A stretch of DNA of 41,412 nt from Mariniblastus sp. (GTDB lineage Bacteria > Planctomycetota > Planctomycetia > Pirellulales > Pirellulaceae), in NCBI GenBank assembly GCA_011523945.1, contig WTFU01000086.1, positions 1 through 41,412 on the forward strand, read 5' to 3'. The position numbers and the translations under genes are program-made. Under the pieces are notes generated by a model. It had not been told where the DNA came from. It saw only the letters and a program-made list of their open reading frames with translations, and ran no database searches. Of the stretch, positions 8,532 to 17,106 are shown one piece after another (within the stretch, counting starts at the first letter, position 1; each line of letters opens with the position of its first letter).

Positions 8532-8551
8532 AAAAAAAGCGGAGGCTTTTT
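8532..8551 (-). terminator. Intrinsic terminator overlapping the panB stop
   Basis: On the minus strand, aaaaagc and gcttttt form a 7-bp stem around a 4-nt loop (8534-8551), followed by further U residues. The hairpin begins inside the panB stop codon. The stem is A/U-rich, so termination may be partial. Confidence 0.5.
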
Positions 8552-9368
8552 AGAAAGAGTTCTCATCGGAAGGAAATACTTGCTTCCTGACCTCAGTGCA
8601 CCACTCTGCGGTTGCCGCTTGAATCGTCTCTTTCAAATTGGCGTACGATTTAACGAAACTTGGAACATAGCCACTTGTCAAACCGAGCATATCATTGATT
8701 ACCAGCACTTGCCCATCACAATGCTTGCCAGCACCAATTCCGATGGTGGGAATATCCAAATGATCGGTAAGTTCTTTTGCAATTTCGGCGGGAATACATT
8801 CCAAGACGATGGCAAAGGCTCCGGCCTCTTGAGCCGCGGTCGCATCGACCATAATTTGATCTCGATCTCTTTGGATTTTATACCCGCCCATCGTATGAAC
8901 AGCCTGTGGTCGTAGACCAACGTGTGCCATCACAGGAATCCCGGCGGTCACCAGCGCCCTGATCACTTCCGCTTGTTCGGCACCACCCTCAAGCTTAACC
9001 GCCTGACAGCGAGTCTCTTTTAAAATCCGCCCCGCTGCCGTAACGCATTGGTGGATCCCCTGATGATTAATCGGAAAGGGGATGTCGACAACAACCAATG
9101 CGTTTTCCGATCCCCTACCTACCATTTCAGAATGGTAAATTATTTCATCCAATGTCACGGGCAGCGTATTCTCATGACCTTGAACAACCATTGCCATGCT
9201 GTCCCCGACTAACAACACATCTACGCCAGAAGCATCAAGTAACGACGCCATCGTAAAATCATAAGCCGTGAGCATCGTGATCTTTTCGCCACGCCTCTTT
9301 TTCCCAATCAAATCGGGGACGGTCAGTCGTTTGCGAGATCTTTTTTGAGGCTGGGAAGATTCGTTCAT
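8550..9368 (-). CDS. panB: 3-methyl-2-oxobutanoate hydroxymethyltransferase
   Basis: PanB transfers a hydroxymethyl group from 5,10-methylenetetrahydrofolate to 2-oxoisovalerate, giving ketopantoate, the first committed step of pantothenate (coenzyme A) synthesis in the cytoplasm. The 272-residue protein is of normal length. It shows the family blocks MLTAYDFTMASLLDASG, LVGDSMAMVVQGHENTLPVT, MAHVGLRPQAVHTMGGYKIQ and IGIGAGKHCDGQVLV in order. The ATG at 9368 is supported by the N-terminal motif TVPDLIGKKRRGEKITMLTAYD. No panC or panD is adjacent. A terminator overlaps the stop, so it is probably separated from the S51 gene downstream. Confidence 0.98.
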   Translation of the reverse strand: MNESSQPQKRSRKRLTVPDLIGKKRRGEKITMLTAYDFTMASLLDASGVDVLLVGDSMAMVVQGHENTLPVTLDEIIYHSEMVGRGSENALVVVDIPFPINHQGIHQCVTAAGRILKETRCQAVKLEGGAEQAEVIRALVTAGIPVMAHVGLRPQAVHTMGGYKIQRDRDQIMVDATAAQEAGAFAIVLECIPAEIAKELTDHLDIPTIGIGAGKHCDGQVLVINDMLGLTSGYVPSFVKSYANLKETIQAATAEWCTEVRKQVFPSDENSF

Positions 9369-9523
9369 GAAGGGCTCATATTCAATTCGTCGGAATCTCT
9401 AATTCTGCCACCCCAAACTCGGGAGAGCAAGACCGGAGACACGCCCATTGGAGAGCAAGCAACAGACTAAATTGCCTTTTGAATATTCCACCCCGAAAAT
9501 TAGAGATAAGCAAACCATAACAC

Positions 9524-9892
9524 TCAATGATTGCGACAAATACCCGATTCGCAAGCCATCATGGCCCGGAACTTTCGCAGCATTTGTTCCCTAGAATCCC
9601 ATCTACTTCGAATAAGCCGGCACTCTCTTTCAATCTCTTTCCCGTCTGGCACCCACACTTCAGTGTCCATAGCTTCTCCAACATTCAGCGCCTTCGATGT
9701 TAAACAAACATCCAAGTTAGCATCGAAACACTCACCTTCGCCCATTATTAGATACGACATTTTTCCATTTTCTAACAAAACTACTGCGGGTATCCACCAC
9801 GCGAATTGACCATTGAATTTAGAAAACAGTATGCATATCTTTGTGAATGAATTGAGAAGAACCAGTGAGCATTGTGTTAAATCCAACCCCAC
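9524..9892 (-). CDS. Small hypothetical protein
   Basis: This open frame of up to 122 residues occupies an otherwise empty gap between the AraC-type regulator and panB, on the same strand as both. I do not recognise the family. The C-terminal half, with VWVPDGKEIERECRLIRSRW followed by REQMLRKFRAM, looks like a real basic/acidic helix. Similar W-P-x-E-x-x-x-R-C-x-x-I-x-x-x-W tails occur in small planctomycete proteins. The GTG at 9892 gives the longest form; ATGs at 9760 or 9745 are alternatives that would remove a hydrophobic N-terminal stretch. No overlap with neighbours contradicts it. Confidence 0.5.
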   Translation of the reverse strand: MGLDLTQCSLVLLNSFTKICILFSKFNGQFAWWIPAVVLLENGKMSYLIMGEGECFDANLDVCLTSKALNVGEAMDTEVWVPDGKEIERECRLIRSRWDSREQMLRKFRAMMACESGICRNH

Positions 9893-9953
9893 ATAACACC
9901 ACTCTAGAGCGCATGATTTGTCTCGTTAAGAAGCAAATCAAAAGCATCGACAG

Positions 9954-10670
9954 CTAGAGGCTCTGGTGTTTCTTTCGAAAGTTCGCCGGGGTATCTGATA
10001 TTGCATTTCGAAACTGCCTGGTCAATGCACTCTGATCAGTAAATCCGCAGGCCAGTGCGATGTCAGACACAGATATTTTGGTTGAGACCAACTGACGCGA
10101 AGCTTTTTCTAGTCGGCACTTCATAATGAACTTTTTGGTAGACAAGCGAAACACACGTTTCATTCGACGATCTAACTGCACTGTCGACAGAGAGATCTGG
10201 CGAGCCAAATGCTCCGTCTTCAGTGACTGATCAAGATTATCCTTGATATACTCGACGACCGCCTTTAGTTCAGCTAGTTCTGGATTACCGTCGTTTGGCC
10301 AGTTCAAATCTTGCGAAATACCGACCAGACCAACCACCATTTCGTCCCGATCATGAATCGGAAATTTACTTGCAAGATACCAACCTATTGAGCCGTCCGA
10401 ATTGGTAATCCGCTCCAGCTGATCCTGAATGGGGCGGCCCGTTTGAAAAACGACACGATCCTGTTGCTCATAACCTTCCGCAAGAGTTTTTGAAAAAACC
10501 TGCGATGCTGTTTTTCCCAGCAAATCAGATTTATCTGTGCCATTGACCCGTGCCACAAACGCAAGATTCACCGATCGATAAACTCCCGCCTGATCTTTCA
10601 CGCAGTAAACAATATCTCCGAGGCCATCAAACACATGCTCGACAAATCCCAAGGAAAAATCACTTAGCAT
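9954..10670 (-). CDS. PAS domain AraC-family transcriptional regulator
   Basis: The protein has about 238 residues. An N-terminal PAS domain (roughly residues 8-125; FDGLGDIVYCVKDQAGVYRS and FPIHDRDEMVVGLVGISQD) is followed by an AraC/XylS-type double helix-turn-helix (roughly 135-238), including SVSDIALACGFTDQSALTRQFR and TPANFRKKH. It is likely a cytoplasmic DNA-binding regulator with a small-molecule or redox-sensing PAS domain. The ATG at 10670 overlaps the pyrD stop by 11 nt, which suggests translational coupling to pyrD; an in-frame TTG at 10682 would overlap it further. The target genes cannot be read from the sequence. No cognate repeat is obvious nearby. Confidence 0.92.
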   Translation of the reverse strand: MLSDFSLGFVEHVFDGLGDIVYCVKDQAGVYRSVNLAFVARVNGTDKSDLLGKTASQVFSKTLAEGYEQQDRVVFQTGRPIQDQLERITNSDGSIGWYLASKFPIHDRDEMVVGLVGISQDLNWPNDGNPELAELKAVVEYIKDNLDQSLKTEHLARQISLSTVQLDRRMKRVFRLSTKKFIMKCRLEKASRQLVSTKISVSDIALACGFTDQSALTRQFRNAISDTPANFRKKHQSL

Positions 10671-11787
10671 CGCCCGCCTCAACTCTTCCGGAGCCTACCG
10701 CATCAGCAACCGACTGGAATCCATGCTGCTTAAGTTTATCGGCTATGTAACGATTCATCAGACGGACGGTTGCCGGACCGCCATAGATAAAACCAGTGTA
10801 CAACTGGACCAGTGATGCTCCCGAGCGAATCATTTGCCAAGCATCCTCGCCATTCATAATTCCACCCACACCAACGATGGGAATATCTCCCTTCAGTTGA
10901 TCGTATAATTCCCCAACCACTTCTCGCGAACGCATTGTCAGCGGTGCTCCCGACAAGCCACCATTCCCAATCGACTCAACAGCTCGATCGGAAGTCGCCA
11001 ACCCTGCTCGATCAATCGTCGTGTTGGTTGCAATTACTCCGTCAAGTTCCACCTCTCGCAAAATCAAGATGATGTCACTCAACTGATCCTCAGTTACATC
11101 AGGCGCGATTTTCAACAGTATCGGCTTGGGACTGCATTCGTGATCCAAAGACAATTCACGATTAAGCTTGATAAGCTTGCTCAGCAAATCAATCAGTGGC
11201 TCACGGTTTTGCAGAGTCCGCAAGCCTGGCGTATTGGGAGAACTCACGTTCACGGTAAAGTAATCAGCAAAGGTATAAAGCCTTTCAAAACTACACAAGT
11301 AATCTTGGGTAGCTTCTTCGACAGGAACGACTTTGGTCTTCCCTATATTGATTCCTAAAACATCGCTTTCATCCGCTTTGGGGGTCACCGCAAGGCGACG
11401 CGCAACCGCATCGCTGCCAGAATTATTAAACCCCATTCGATTCACAATCGCTCGATCGGCGGGCAAACGAAATAAACGTGGCTGAGGATTACCGGATTGA
11501 GCCTCGCCCGTAATCGTCCCGATTTCGACATGACTGAAACCTAGACTTGCAAGCTGAGGAAACCAGCGAGCATCTTTATCAAAGCCAGCCGCCAACCCCA
11601 CCGGATTTTTAAATTCAATCCCGATCACTTTCGTTTTCAAACAAGGCTCTTTCACCTTGTTCCTCCAACGAAATACCCCACCGATCCCCAAGACAAACAT
11701 TGCCTTGAACATTCCCATCGAAAAATAATGAGCTTTCTCCGCGGGCAACAGAAAAAGTAATGGTCGGGCGATGCGTTGCCAAAGCAT
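10660..11787 (-). CDS. pyrD: Dihydroorotate dehydrogenase (quinone), class 2
   Basis: This enzyme is a membrane-associated flavoprotein that oxidises dihydroorotate to orotate with ubiquinone or menaquinone, the fourth step of pyrimidine synthesis. The 375-residue length and the N-terminal amphipathic extension (FLLPAEKAHYFSMGMFKAMF) mark class 2. The core shows NPVGLAAGFDKDARW, the FMN-site block RLFRLPADRAIVNRMGFNN, the catalytic serine motif NVSSPNTPGLR, the Lys-containing ILLKIAPD, ATNTTI and VGVGGIMNGEDAW. The ATG at 11787 is natural. The gene overlaps a PAS-AraC regulator at its 3' end, an unusual partner for pyrD. Confidence 0.97.
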   Translation of the reverse strand: MLWQRIARPLLFLLPAEKAHYFSMGMFKAMFVLGIGGVFRWRNKVKEPCLKTKVIGIEFKNPVGLAAGFDKDARWFPQLASLGFSHVEIGTITGEAQSGNPQPRLFRLPADRAIVNRMGFNNSGSDAVARRLAVTPKADESDVLGINIGKTKVVPVEEATQDYLCSFERLYTFADYFTVNVSSPNTPGLRTLQNREPLIDLLSKLIKLNRELSLDHECSPKPILLKIAPDVTEDQLSDIILILREVELDGVIATNTTIDRAGLATSDRAVESIGNGGLSGAPLTMRSREVVGELYDQLKGDIPIVGVGGIMNGEDAWQMIRSGASLVQLYTGFIYGGPATVRLMNRYIADKLKQHGFQSVADAVGSGRVEAGDAK

Positions 11788-11933
11788 AATTTCTAACTCA
11801 ATCCAAACACAAGAAAACTACTTTTAAAAAGAATTACGCCCCGTTTAGCGAATTCTGATTAACTCACGCTGATTGCTTTGGATCATCAATGATTCGAGAA
11901 CGCCACAACTGGCACCGAATGAGACGCTCCTGC

Positions 11934-13517
11934 TTACCAGTTCAACCCAACACCTTCACCGCCTGACTTGCGATCCGTCCCGCCTTTCAAAGGCTCTCCG
12001 CTAGACGGCACTACCAGATCGCGTGCTGGCTCTTCCACCGCTTCCGCTGCTTCCTTTTTCCCGGAAGATTGCTTGGGGGCAGGCGGCGCTAAGCACGCCT
12101 TGTGTGACAAAGATATTTTTTGAGACTGAGGGTCGATTGACTGGATTTTAACTTCCAATTCCTGCCCCTCTTTAACGACGTTGCTAACCTTGGCAACACG
12201 TTGATACGCCAATTCAGAGATATGAACTAAACCTTCGATTCCCGGGGCGATTTTAACAAACGCACCAAAATCGGCGATCTTGGTAACAGTGCCTTTCACG
12301 ATATCGTTGACCGCGAATTGGGTGTCGATTCCCTTCCATGGATGCTCCAAAGTGTCGCGGTGCGAAAGCGAAATTCGATTTGCATTCTCGTCGATCTTTT
12401 CGATTTTGACGCGAACGTTTTCGCCAACCGTTAAAACTTCACTCGGGTGCTTAACCCGCGACCAGCTAACCTTACTAACGTGGATTAACCCTTCGACGCC
12501 ACCGAGATCAACAAAAGCACCAAAGTCCATCAATTTGGTGACCACGCCGTCTCGCAATTGCCCAGCTTCCAGCTCCTCAAGTAACTCTTTGCGTTTCTCT
12601 TCATTCTCTCGATCAAGAATTGCACGGCGACTGAGAACGAGTTTCCGCTTCTCTGGATTAACTTCTACGACCACACACGTCAACTTTTGATTGATGTAGG
12701 CGCCGAAATCTTCAACACGAAACCGATCAATTTGACTGGCAGGAATGAAACCACGAATCGAATTAATAGCCACTTCAAGTCCACCTGTATTCGATCCCGT
12801 CACGAGCGCGTCGATGACCGCACCCTCGGTTATATCATCCCAGTCCGCGACACCAATACTTGCCCCGGGGACCGCAAGTTCGTAAAGGCCATCCTCCTTA
12901 TTTAATCCGCGAACAATGATCTCAACCAGATCTCCCTCATTCGGTGCTTCTTTGAAATGGTGAAGGGTCGCGATCCCTTCTGATTGTCCGGAAAGTCGCA
13001 CGAAAACATTGTCTTCGTGGACTTTGGTAACGGCCGCCTTCACCCGAGTTCCGGGCTCGATCTCCTCAACACTTGCCTCCGTGGTCGCAACTACATCATC
13101 CATTGAGATATCACCAAGGACCGCGTCAATTTCGGCGTCGACATCTTCGCTGAATCCTGTGTCCGACTTGATATCTGGAATCTCAACCGGAACTGGCTCC
13201 GGTTCGCCGGTAAGATTAATCGGATTCGCGACTGCGTTTTGCACAGCTCTCGGTTGCGACGGTTGAAGTGATTTGTCAGCGGTGTCTCTTTGTGAACCAA
13301 TCGCAACCTTTCGAACCGGCGGGGTAACGGGAACCGGTGGATCTTCAGTCACCGTCGGAGAGACCGTGGATGCAGTCGCAGCACTGTCGGTCGCAACTTC
13401 CGTTGCCGGAGCATCAGATGATCCTGCCGGAACCACAGGATCCGGAGAGGAGGACTCGACCTCCGAGGGCGAAGTAGTATTTTGATCGTTAGCAGGTTGA
13501 TTAGATTCGGAACTCAT
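11934..13517 (-). CDS. rpsA: Ribosomal protein S1 homologue with four S1 domains
   Basis: The protein has 527 residues. An acidic, Ser/Thr/Pro-rich and probably disordered N-terminus covers about 110-150 residues. Four consecutive S1 RNA-binding domains follow, starting near 155, 230, 320 and 405. Typical cores are LMDFGAFVDLGGVEGLIHVS and IADFGAFVKIAPGIEGLVHI, each closed by a RISLSH-type strand. Four domains rather than the six of Escherichia coli S1 is common outside proteobacteria. The role would be mRNA binding and delivery to the 30S subunit during initiation. That matters in an organism where most genes here lack a Shine-Dalgarno. The C-terminus ends with a short GGTDRKSGGEGVGLNW tail. 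A candidate promoter lies about 85-115 nt upstream. Confidence 0.93.
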   Translation of the reverse strand: MSSESNQPANDQNTTSPSEVESSSPDPVVPAGSSDAPATEVATDSAATASTVSPTVTEDPPVPVTPPVRKVAIGSQRDTADKSLQPSQPRAVQNAVANPINLTGEPEPVPVEIPDIKSDTGFSEDVDAEIDAVLGDISMDDVVATTEASVEEIEPGTRVKAAVTKVHEDNVFVRLSGQSEGIATLHHFKEAPNEGDLVEIIVRGLNKEDGLYELAVPGASIGVADWDDITEGAVIDALVTGSNTGGLEVAINSIRGFIPASQIDRFRVEDFGAYINQKLTCVVVEVNPEKRKLVLSRRAILDRENEEKRKELLEELEAGQLRDGVVTKLMDFGAFVDLGGVEGLIHVSKVSWSRVKHPSEVLTVGENVRVKIEKIDENANRISLSHRDTLEHPWKGIDTQFAVNDIVKGTVTKIADFGAFVKIAPGIEGLVHISELAYQRVAKVSNVVKEGQELEVKIQSIDPQSQKISLSHKACLAPPAPKQSSGKKEAAEAVEEPARDLVVPSSGEPLKGGTDRKSGGEGVGLNW

Positions 13518-13601
13518 GGCTGAAATCAGTAAAGTTAAATGTCATCGTTTCACCCTCATTGGCGAAACCAGGAAAGAAAATCTCGTCACTCAGGATTGAG
13601 T

Positions 13602-13632
13602 AATTTAGCAAACTTCGCGTTTGACGTGTCAA
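13602..13632 (-). promoter_or_regulatory. Candidate rpsA promoter with extended -10
   Basis: On the minus strand a perfect -35 TTGACA (13627-13632) is followed after 19 nt by TAAATT (13602-13607), preceded by TG one base upstream (TGC-TAAATT, extended -10). The expected transcript would have a leader of about 80 nt before the rpsA ATG. The -35 lies inside the inverted repeat at 13619-13634. Confidence 0.5.
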
Positions 13633-13634
13633 AC
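13619..13634. repeat. 16-bp inverted repeat overlapping the rpsA -35
   Basis: gtttgac and gtcaaac flank a 2-bp centre. The element lies between the end of the sialate-esterase homologue and rpsA, and it contains the putative rpsA -35. That position is suitable for an operator of a dimeric repressor. Confidence 0.45.
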
Positions 13635-13659
13635 AAACGGCAATCACGGAGTCAGTTTT

Positions 13660-15171
13660 TCAGAAATCACGACCCTTCGAAATGAGGTCAAAATCATCAG
13701 TCCGAAAAGGAGAGGCGGGTAAACCTTGCGAATTGACTAAATTAGGCGGGTTCGCTTTATCCCAACCAAATCGCACAAATTTAGGTTTTTTAATTTCCGG
13801 TGAACTTACCTCAACTCGCTGCCCGTCGATTTTCGCGATGGCAGGAACAAATTTTCCGTCCTCTCCGCAAATCATGAAACCAAGTAATTCGGGCTCATCA
13901 TTCTGGATCTTCAATCCGTCATGGGTGTGCTGAAAAGTAACTCGAATCGCACCGCCCTCGGTGACCGTTGCGCCATCGAAAATTGGACCACTATAGACCG
14001 GTTTGCTCTCACCCTCAGGCAGTTGATCCGCGTAAACATCCGCCAAAGCCGCAAGTGCCAAACGGCGACCCACTTCCTGCTTATTCGGTGGACTCAACTG
14101 TTGCAGGTCACCAATATCAGTTGTTACGACCATTCGGGTATTCTCAACTGACTTAAAAGTCTTGAGCTGTGCGTCCCAAACTTCGGCCAATGACTCAAAC
14201 GGTTTTTCAGGGTAGTCAAAGGGAGCTAATTGCACGAAATAGAATGGAAAATCTCCCAGCCCAAAATTCTTCCGCCAGTCGCGTATCAGAGTGGGGAACA
14301 GCGTCGCGTACTGATCCCCCCGCCCTACATTCGATTCGCCCTGGTACCAAATGGCTCCTCTTATCGGAAACCGCTTGAGCGGTGAGATCATCCCATTGTA
14401 AAGGTTGCCCGGACGCAAGGGACTGAGTGGTTGATCTGCTTCTTCGTCCCAATGTTTGAGCAACGGCTTCAACGACTCCACGCCGTCCTGAGTCGCTCGC
14501 GATATCCAGGCCTCGCATACAGTCCCGCCCCAGGCGACATCAATCAGTCCGATCGGAACACTCTCTCCATTTTCGGTCTTAAGTCTCTTACTCAACTCCC
14601 GACCAAAAAAATATCCTGAAGCCGAAAACGCTTTGACCGATTCAGGAGAGCAAACCCGCCACGGAACTGCCTTGTAAATATTTTCCATCGGCTCAGTCGA
14701 GGAATAATCGCCCATTGAAAACAAACGGATGGATGGGTACTTTTTTGACTGTTCAATTTCTGTTTCCGCATTAAGCGACTTACAAACAGGCAACTCCATA
14801 TTGTCCTGCCCGCAACACAACCACACTTCACCAACCATGACATCGTTAAAAACAACTTTTGGCTCCCCCTCCTCGGCACTGACTTCCAACTCATAGGGAC
14901 CGCCAGCACCAGAGGTATTGATCACCACATTCCATTCACCTTTTGCGGTCGCAGTAACCTTTGCCTCTTTTCCAGCAAACTTCACAACCAGTGTTTGATT
15001 TGGATCGGCGGTTCCCCAAACCTTCACCCGTGAATTACGCTGCAACACCATGTGATCGGAGAATATTTTGGGAAGAGAAATATCACCCCGCAATTCAACG
15101 TCGCTCAAAAGCCATGTTGAAAAAAGGCAAGAGCATGCAATTACAATTCGCGTCAAAATTTGCGGATTCAT
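13660..15171 (-). CDS. Sialate O-acetylesterase homologue with altered active site
   Basis: This 503-residue secreted protein has a signal peptide at about residues 1-28. The family layout of bacterial sialate O-acetylesterases is clear: ISLPKIFSDHMVLQR at the start, GEVWLC at 114-119, GLIDVAWGGTVCEAW, then AIWYQGESNVGRGDQY and DIGD...NKQEVGRRLALAAL. These are SGNH-fold enzymes that remove acetyl groups from sialic acids and other sugars. The nucleophile motif, normally GQSNM, reads GQDNM here (Asp123). The catalytic His of the HPxNKQ motif is Ser360. The framework of the fold is otherwise intact and there is no frameshift. Hydrolase activity by the usual mechanism therefore seems unlikely; sugar binding is a possible role. 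Confidence 0.9.
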   Translation of the reverse strand: MNPQILTRIVIACSCLFSTWLLSDVELRGDISLPKIFSDHMVLQRNSRVKVWGTADPNQTLVVKFAGKEAKVTATAKGEWNVVINTSGAGGPYELEVSAEEGEPKVVFNDVMVGEVWLCCGQDNMELPVCKSLNAETEIEQSKKYPSIRLFSMGDYSSTEPMENIYKAVPWRVCSPESVKAFSASGYFFGRELSKRLKTENGESVPIGLIDVAWGGTVCEAWISRATQDGVESLKPLLKHWDEEADQPLSPLRPGNLYNGMISPLKRFPIRGAIWYQGESNVGRGDQYATLFPTLIRDWRKNFGLGDFPFYFVQLAPFDYPEKPFESLAEVWDAQLKTFKSVENTRMVVTTDIGDLQQLSPPNKQEVGRRLALAALADVYADQLPEGESKPVYSGPIFDGATVTEGGAIRVTFQHTHDGLKIQNDEPELLGFMICGEDGKFVPAIAKIDGQRVEVSSPEIKKPKFVRFGWDKANPPNLVNSQGLPASPFRTDDFDLISKGRDF

Positions 15172-15397
15172 GCGGTGCCTTATGGATGAATCTCAATGCG
15201 AGAATCAATCGAAATAGTCGCAGACTCAAGAGTTTGCGGTGAATTAAAATTACCAAACAACCAAAATGCGAAACAAGGGTCAGTTCTTCCGCTTAAAAAA
15301 ACAGCCGCAAGTCAATCATTGAGACTAGCGTAGCAATAAAGGGTCAGCCCTGATTTTAGACCAAGCCGCCCATTTCCTCCACCGGCAACTTCCCGTT

Positions 15398-16975
15398 TCA
15401 GGAAAGTTTTGGAACTCCGTCACTGATCAAAACGACATCGTCGTCCGCACGAAAATGGTAATCTCTAGGGTTAACGACCGGGGAATCCCCTTGTGATTGC
15501 ACGGCTACTAAAATGATATCATTGGATTTCTTCACGTCCGTCAACTTTTCGTCAAACGAAGCCCCCACCCATGATTCCGGCACGGGAAGACGGTAAAACT
15601 CGTTGCCATGCTGATAGGTCATCAGTTCACTAAGAATTCCGACCAGCCCTTTGTTCATCGCCGCTTGAGCAAGCATGTGTGCCCCGTACTCTCCACTGAC
15701 CACAAAGTCATTGACCTTGCCGTCTTCGAGGTGAGTCGCGTAACTCCGATTGACAATTTCAGCACAGGTATAAACGGACTCGTTTAATTTCTCAACCGTT
15801 AAGGCAGCGAGGATCGTTCTCGCATCCGCATCCTGTTCACTGCGACCTCCGCTTGTGTCTGTCAACACAAGACACGTTTTTGCCTGAGCGATGCCGGCCC
15901 GTTCCAACGCCGTCACCTTGGTAAAATCCTCTTGCAAAAAATAGACACTTGGAAACTTGGAACAGGCCTCTTCGAGTTGCTCTCGCTCGATTTCTGTAAT
16001 GACCACAATCGGAATTCGTCGCGTTGTTGGACTTGCTCGATACTCCTCAATAATCGTCAGAGTTTTCGGTGTCCAGCCACAAATAATGATGTGGTTTTGT
16101 AACGCATCCCAATCCACGACCCTACCCTCCATTCGCATACGATCCACCATAAATGCGGAAACGGTTCCCGCAAAAATTGCAAAAATAGTCAGCCCCATGA
16201 ACATCAAGAAAACAGAAACAATTTTCCCACTCAAAGTCCGAGGGGCATCAGGAATCGGCTCCCCCGCAAACAATGTATAGATACTAAACCAAAACGACCG
16301 ATTTAAATTGAATTGATTCTCCGATTCCCCATCACCCTTTCCGACCACGTTTACCGTCGCAACAGATTCAGAACCTGTTCCCCCGATCGGCTGAACAACC
16401 TTCTTTCGATTCGACGTTTCAAAATGGGTGATCGCCAATGTTCCGAACAAAACAGTTAACACCAACAAGCCGGTAATCAGCAGGAAATCAAAAATGCCAC
16501 GACGAAACATTGCCGGATAATGCCCGGAAAGACGCGACATCACGCCAAACAAACGAAACAGCCTGCCGAGCCGCAACAGCCGCAATGCCCGTGCCGCGCG
16601 AAACACCCGGAACAACGGAAGCGTCGCAATGATGTCCAGCCAGAACTCGGAAAAGAATCGCTTCTTAGAACTCGCCGCTAAAAAACGAAGCGTCAATTCA
16701 ACCACAAAGATTGTTGTGATTAAATCATTAACCAGCACCATCGAGTCCATGGTCCTTTGGGTTAACGCACCGAGAAACGTCGGAACGCTGTTTAAGCCGG
16801 AAGCCAATTGGGCTTCCAACCAAAACTCCGCGAGGGTCAATGTTACCGATATGATGACCAATACACCGATCGAAATCTCAACCCAGATCTGATGGAAAAA
16901 TCGACGCAAGGCCAACTGCCATTGCCCGCCTCCAGCTTTGCCCTCTGAATCCGATTTTTTGGTAAATAAAGCCAT
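15398..16975 (-). CDS. Voltage-sensor ion channel with RCK/TrkA-N domain, unusual pore
   Basis: The protein has about 525 residues from the ATG at 16975; the in-frame start at 17002 adds nine. Six transmembrane helices are seen. S4 (roughly residues 123-141) carries seven arginines at every third position. S5 and S6 flank a long Gly-rich turret and a pore loop reading TLFAGEPI (234-241) instead of the potassium signature TVGYGD. S6 is followed by a cytoplasmic domain resembling TrkA-N/RCK, opening HIIICGWTPKTL. It continues with VVITEIEREQLEEA, FTKVTALERAGIAQAKTCLVLTD and a TrkA-C-like end. The fold is that of a 6-TM channel with a regulatory ligand-binding domain in the inner membrane. The ion selectivity is open. 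Confidence 0.88.
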   Translation of the reverse strand: MALFTKKSDSEGKAGGGQWQLALRRFFHQIWVEISIGVLVIISVTLTLAEFWLEAQLASGLNSVPTFLGALTQRTMDSMVLVNDLITTIFVVELTLRFLAASSKKRFFSEFWLDIIATLPLFRVFRAARALRLLRLGRLFRLFGVMSRLSGHYPAMFRRGIFDFLLITGLLVLTVLFGTLAITHFETSNRKKVVQPIGGTGSESVATVNVVGKGDGESENQFNLNRSFWFSIYTLFAGEPIPDAPRTLSGKIVSVFLMFMGLTIFAIFAGTVSAFMVDRMRMEGRVVDWDALQNHIIICGWTPKTLTIIEEYRASPTTRRIPIVVITEIEREQLEEACSKFPSVYFLQEDFTKVTALERAGIAQAKTCLVLTDTSGGRSEQDADARTILAALTVEKLNESVYTCAEIVNRSYATHLEDGKVNDFVVSGEYGAHMLAQAAMNKGLVGILSELMTYQHGNEFYRLPVPESWVGASFDEKLTDVKKSNDIILVAVQSQGDSPVVNPRDYHFRADDDVVLISDGVPKLS

Positions 16976-17106
16976 CAAAAAAATGCCGCCCCAAAATTTC
17001 AACTGAATGACTTACCAGCCAGATGACTGACGGTTTGCAGATTCAGCCCCGATTAATTTAACAGCGCGAAAGAACAGGAGCACTCAGACAGACAACCCAG
17101 CTCCAA

